From positions 1 through 8,464 of the forward strand of contig JBECKV010000213.1 of NCBI GenBank assembly GCA_040235495.1: a stretch of 8,464 bases of DNA, given 5' to 3'. Origin of the DNA: HB2-32-21 sp040235495. GTDB taxonomy: Bacteria > Pseudomonadota > Gammaproteobacteria > Pseudomonadales > Porticoccaceae. Of this stretch, positions 6,792 through 8,464 are shown one piece after another. Numbering within the stretch: the stretch's first letter is position 1; each line of letters opens with the position of its first letter. A program made the position numbers and the translations under genes. Under the pieces are notes generated by a model that had not been told where the DNA came from, searched no databases, and saw only the letters and a list, made by a program, of their open reading frames with translations.

Positions 6792-7544
6792 ATGCCTGAG
6801 CGCCTAATCGTCGGCAACTGGAAAATGAACGGCTCGCGGGCCAGCGTAAGCGCGTTGACCAGGGGAATTAGCGAAGCGCTCATGGCGAGTTGCCCAGGGG
6901 TGAGCACAGTGATTTGCCCGCCCGTGGTTTATCTGGCCGAGGTGGCGGCCCTGCTGGCCAAAGTGAGTGGAGTGGACCTGGCGCTGGGCGCCCAAAATCT
7001 CTGTCAGTACCCCGAGGGGGCCTACACCGGCGAGGTGTCCGGGGCGATGTTGCGAGAGTTCGGCTGCCGCTACGTGCTAGTCGGACATTCGGAACGCCGT
7101 CAGCTTTACGGCGAGAGTGACCAGCTGGTTGGCGAAAAGTTTCTGGCCGCGACGGAAGCCGGCCTGCGACCGGTGCTTTGTATCGGCGAGACCGAGGCCG
7201 AGCGCCAGCAGGGCAAAACCGGTGAAGTGATCAACCGACAGCTAGACGCGGTGCTCAGTCGGGTAAGCGAATCGGGCATGCGGGGTACGGTAATCGCTTA
7301 CGAACCCGTCTGGGCGATCGGTACGGGCAACGTGGCGACGGCCGAACAGGCTCAGGAAGTGCTGAGTGCCGTGCGCTCGCGCCTCGGCCAGTCCGGGCGA
7401 GATGTTGGGTTGTTGTATGGCGGGAGTGTCTCCATTGACAATGCCGAGCACTTATTCGCCCAGCCGGACATCGATGGAGCACTGGTAGGCGGCGCATCCC
7501 TGGATGCAGCCCAGTTCGTGAAAATTTGCGAAATAGCGGGATAA
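6792..7544 (+). CDS. tpiA: Triose-phosphate isomerase
   Basis: TpiA interconverts dihydroxyacetone phosphate and glyceraldehyde-3-phosphate in glycolysis and gluconeogenesis as a cytoplasmic dimeric TIM barrel. I take ATG 6792 as start, giving M-P-E-R-L-I-V-G-N-W-K-M-N-G and 250 residues, with GCAGG (6781-6785) 6 nt upstream. A TTG at 6765 in the same frame would add nine unconserved residues. Catalytic residues are present: N9 and K11, H99 in V-G-H-S-E-R-R (97-103), and E171 in A-Y-E-P-V-W-A-I-G-T-G (169-179). The flexible loop-6 sequence and the phosphate-binding Y-G-G-S-V (209-213) and G-G-A-S-L (233-237) are intact. tpiA between glmM and secG is the Pseudomonas-type order; Escherichia lacks it at this place. 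secG follows after 4 bp. Confidence 0.97.
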   Translation: MPERLIVGNWKMNGSRASVSALTRGISEALMASCPGVSTVICPPVVYLAEVAALLAKVSGVDLALGAQNLCQYPEGAYTGEVSGAMLREFGCRYVLVGHSERRQLYGESDQLVGEKFLAATEAGLRPVLCIGETEAERQQGKTGEVINRQLDAVLSRVSESGMRGTVIAYEPVWAIGTGNVATAEQAQEVLSAVRSRLGQSGRDVGLLYGGSVSIDNAEHLFAQPDIDGALVGGASLDAAQFVKICEIAG

Positions 7545-7548
7545 CTCA

Positions 7549-8025
7549 ATGGAAAAGCTGGTGCTGGTCGCGCATTTACTGATAGCGCTTGCGATCATCG
7601 TTCTAATTCTGATGCAGCGGGGCAAGGGCGCCGAAGCCGGTGCTTCTTTTGGTGCCGGCGCGTCCCAGACTATTTTCGGTAGCGCGGGCAGCTGGAATTT
7701 TTTCAGCAAAACAACGGCCATATTGGCGACCCTGTTTTTTGTCACCAGTCTCGCCCTCGCGGTAATGGCGCGTAATAATGCGGGTATTGGCAATGTCGAT
7801 GTGCCGGCCATCGAGATCATTGAGAACCAGCAGCGTGAGGATGACAGCGAGATTCCTGCCCTGGATATCGACGATAGCGCAGCCGATGCGGAAATCCCGG
7901 CGGCAGGTGATATTCCCGAATCGCCGGAGACGACGGACGTGGACGAAATTCCTCGACAGGATTCGTCCCCCGCTGATGAAGTCAACACGCAGAAAGACGC
8001 GCGGGAAAAAACAGGACAGGAATGA
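7549..8025 (+). CDS. secG: Sec translocon subunit SecG with long acidic tail
   Basis: SecG is the small auxiliary subunit of the inner-membrane SecYEG channel and aids SecA-driven protein export. The 158-residue product has the family's two membrane segments, about 4-22 and about 55-73. They are joined by the conserved cytoplasmic loop L-M-Q-R-G-K-G-A-E-A-G-A-S-F-G (21-35) and G-A-S-Q-T-I-F-G-S (37-45), followed by a segment with F-F-S-K-T-T-A (51-57). The region from about 83 to the end is an extended hydrophilic tail rich in Asp, Glu, Pro and Ser, with five [DE]-[IV]-P units. That makes the protein longer than E. coli SecG (110 aa). The start is 4 bp after the tpiA stop, with GCGGGA (7537-7542) as the likely ribosome binding site, which implies coupled translation. 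The tRNA-Leu starts 8 bp after the stop codon. Confidence 0.95.
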   Translation: MEKLVLVAHLLIALAIIVLILMQRGKGAEAGASFGAGASQTIFGSAGSWNFFSKTTAILATLFFVTSLALAVMARNNAGIGNVDVPAIEIIENQQREDDSEIPALDIDDSAADAEIPAAGDIPESPETTDVDEIPRQDSSPADEVNTQKDAREKTGQE

Positions 8026-8033
8026 AAGGATTT

Positions 8034-8118
8034 GCCCAAGTGGTGGAATTGGTAGACACGCTATCTTGAGGGGGTAGTGGCGTAAGCCGTGCCGGTTCAA
8101 GTCCGGCCTTGGGCACCA
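8034..8118 (+). tRNA. leuU: tRNA-Leu (anticodon GAG)
   Basis: This is a complete class II tRNA of 85 nt with encoded CCA (8116-8118). Acceptor stem: GCCCAAG (8034-8040) pairs with CTTGGGC (8108-8114), discriminator A8115. Anticodon stem: CTATC (8061-8065) pairs with GGTAG (8073-8077) around loop TTGAGGG, giving anticodon GAG at 8068-8070, which reads CTC and CTT. A long variable arm GGC-GTAA-GCC (8079-8088) is the leucine/serine class mark. T arm: GCCGG (8091-8095) / CCGGC (8103-8107) around TTCAAGT. Location directly after secG matches leuU in E. coli and the tRNA-Leu of Pseudomonas. It starts 8 bp after secG, so it is probably processed from the secG transcript. Its 3' end is the likely attachment site of the adjacent integrase. 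Confidence 0.97.
8091..8118 (+). other. Putative attachment site (attL) in the tRNA-Leu 3' end
   Basis: P4-type tyrosine integrases usually recombine at the T-arm/acceptor 3' end of a tRNA and leave that sequence intact at the element's left end. An integrase of this type begins 166 bp downstream in the same direction. The second copy (attR) would lie outside the window, so the limits given (T arm to CCA) are an estimate from the family habit. Confidence 0.4.
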
Positions 8119-8151
8119 TATTAAAGACCAATAACAGACAGTAAGACTCAT

Positions 8152-8177
8152 AAGGCCCCGTTTTTAGGGGCTTTTTT
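8152..8177 (+). terminator. Rho-independent terminator after tRNA-Leu
   Basis: GCCCC (8155-8159) pairs with GGGGC (8167-8171), extendable by G-U and A-T pairs outward, around loop GTTTTTA, followed by TTTTTT (8172-8177). It lies 34 bp after the tRNA CCA end and ends the secG-tRNA transcript. Confidence 0.85.
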
Positions 8178-8213
8178 ATTGGTGGCGAATTAATTACTGT
8201 CCAGAGCCGCCCA

Positions 8214-8243
8214 TTGACAGCGGGGGTATCTTGGGGGTATTTT
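8214..8243 (+). promoter_or_regulatory. Candidate integrase promoter
   Basis: A perfect -35 TTGACA (8214-8219) is followed after 18 bp by TATTTT (8238-8243) as -10. Transcription would start near 8250, about 34 nt before the integrase ATG. The spacer and -10 are covered by two copies of the GGGGGTAT repeat, so anything binding those repeats would block RNA polymerase. Confidence 0.5.
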
Positions 8244-8280
8244 CGGGGTTATCTGAAATACCCCCACGCCAGATACCCCC
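8222..8280. repeat. Cluster of GGGGGTAT repeats, three direct and two inverted
   Basis: Direct copies are GGGGGTATCT (8222-8231), GGGGGTATTT (8233-8242) and a one-mismatch copy GGGGTTATCT (8245-8254), spaced 11 and 12 bp, about one helical turn. Inverted copies are AAATACCCCC (8256-8265) and AGATACCCCC (8271-8280). The outer pair is a perfect 10-bp inverted repeat, and the second direct copy with the first inverted copy is another, nested inside. The cluster overlaps the candidate integrase promoter and stops 3 bp before the integrase ATG. Likely roles are arm-type integrase binding sites or an operator for autoregulation or an element-encoded regulator. Confidence 0.85.
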
Positions 8281-8283
8281 AAA

Positions 8284-8464
8284 ATGTCCCTTACTGCTAC
8301 CGCCGTGAAAAATGCCAAGCCGCGCGAGAAAGCCTACAAGCTCAGCGATGGCAAAGGCCTGTACTTGCTCATTAATCCAAACGATTCCAGATACTGGCGA
8401 CTGAAATACCGCTATGGGGGCAAAGAGAAGGTATTGGCCCTGGGGGTGTTCCCCGATGTCAGCC
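8284..8464 (+). CDS. P4-type tyrosine integrase, N-terminal part (3'-truncated by window edge)
   Basis: Sixty codons are visible from ATG 8284 with no stop before the window ends. The sequence begins M-S-L-T-A-T-A-V-K-N-A-K-P, then has K-L-S-D-G-K-G-L-Y-L-L-I (19-30), R-Y-W-R-L-K-Y-R (37-44) and the end L-A-L-G-V-F-P-D-V-S (51-60). This is the N-terminal arm-DNA-binding domain (DUF4102) of P4-type tyrosine recombinases, which insert islands and prophages at tRNA genes. The core-binding and catalytic domains (R-H-R-Y residues) are outside the window, so whether the gene is intact is unknown. The start agrees with family N-termini. It has no Shine-Dalgarno; the bases before it are C-rich (ATACCCCCAAA). 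Orientation away from tRNA-Leu is usual for an element's left end. Confidence 0.9.
   Translation, partial: MSLTATAVKNAKPREKAYKLSDGKGLYLLINPNDSRYWRLKYRYGGKEKVLALGVFPDVS

Larger units (their letters stand above)
8119..8464 (+). mobile_element. Left end of a putative genomic island or integrated element at tRNA-Leu
   Basis: Immediately after tRNA-Leu(GAG), where relatives carry rimP-nusA-infB, there is instead a short non-coding stretch, a promoter with repeats, and the start of a P4-type integrase reading away from the tRNA. This is the standard arrangement of tRNA-targeted islands. Cargo and right end are outside the window. The terminator at 8152-8177 could belong to either the host operon or the element, so the exact junction is not fixed. 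Confidence 0.6.

Noticed and set aside
7452..8151. Minus-strand open frames opposite secG and the tRNA-Leu
   Set aside because: One of them reads through the tRNA gene on the opposite strand. No family resemblance; shadows of secG.
8222..8280. CRISPR array
   Set aside because: Units are only 10 bp, mixed in orientation, and have no spacer-length gaps. They fit binding sites, not CRISPR.

Overview
The window looks like a chromosomal segment of a gammaproteobacterium. The evidence is the gene order yhbY (reverse) / rlmE-ftsH-folP-glmM-tpiA-secG-tRNA-Leu(GAG), which is the housekeeping order known from Pseudomonas and relatives. Escherichia has the same order without tpiA. The protein sequences are close to gammaproteobacterial family norms, and the DNA is moderately GC-rich. 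I cannot fix the genus. A marine Cellvibrionales-type bacterium is only a guess.

Layout. Positions 1-1265 hold two forward genes of apparent catabolic or accessory character. The first is the 3' part of a carboxymuconolactone-decarboxylase-family protein. The second is a crotonase (enoyl-CoA hydratase/isomerase) superfamily protein that lacks both classical catalytic glutamates. A bidirectional hairpin terminator (1292-1319) separates them from the convergent yhbY. A short divergent intergenic region (1672-1758) then leads into the forward housekeeping cluster. rlmE and yhbY act in 50S ribosome assembly. ftsH is the membrane protease that controls lipid A synthesis and membrane protein quality. 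folP makes dihydropteroate for folate. glmM makes glucosamine-1-phosphate for peptidoglycan and LPS. tpiA is the glycolytic triose-phosphate isomerase. secG is a Sec translocon subunit. Gaps between the forward genes are small (4-108 bp), so several of them are probably co-transcribed.

After secG comes a complete tRNA-Leu(GAG) with encoded CCA. In relatives this is followed by rimP-nusA-infB. Here it is followed by a rho-independent terminator, a consensus-like promoter overlapped by a cluster of 10-bp GGGGGTAT-type repeats, and the first 60 codons of a P4-type tyrosine integrase (N-terminal arm-binding domain) that runs off the window. This is the expected picture of the left boundary of a genomic island or integrated element inserted at the tRNA-Leu 3' end. 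The repeat cluster is the most interesting non-coding structure seen. It has three helically phased direct copies and two inverted copies, covers the integrase promoter spacer and -10, and reaches to the start codon. The cargo of the element lies outside the window, so no new system can be claimed from what is visible. No stretch over 300 bases lacks a gene.
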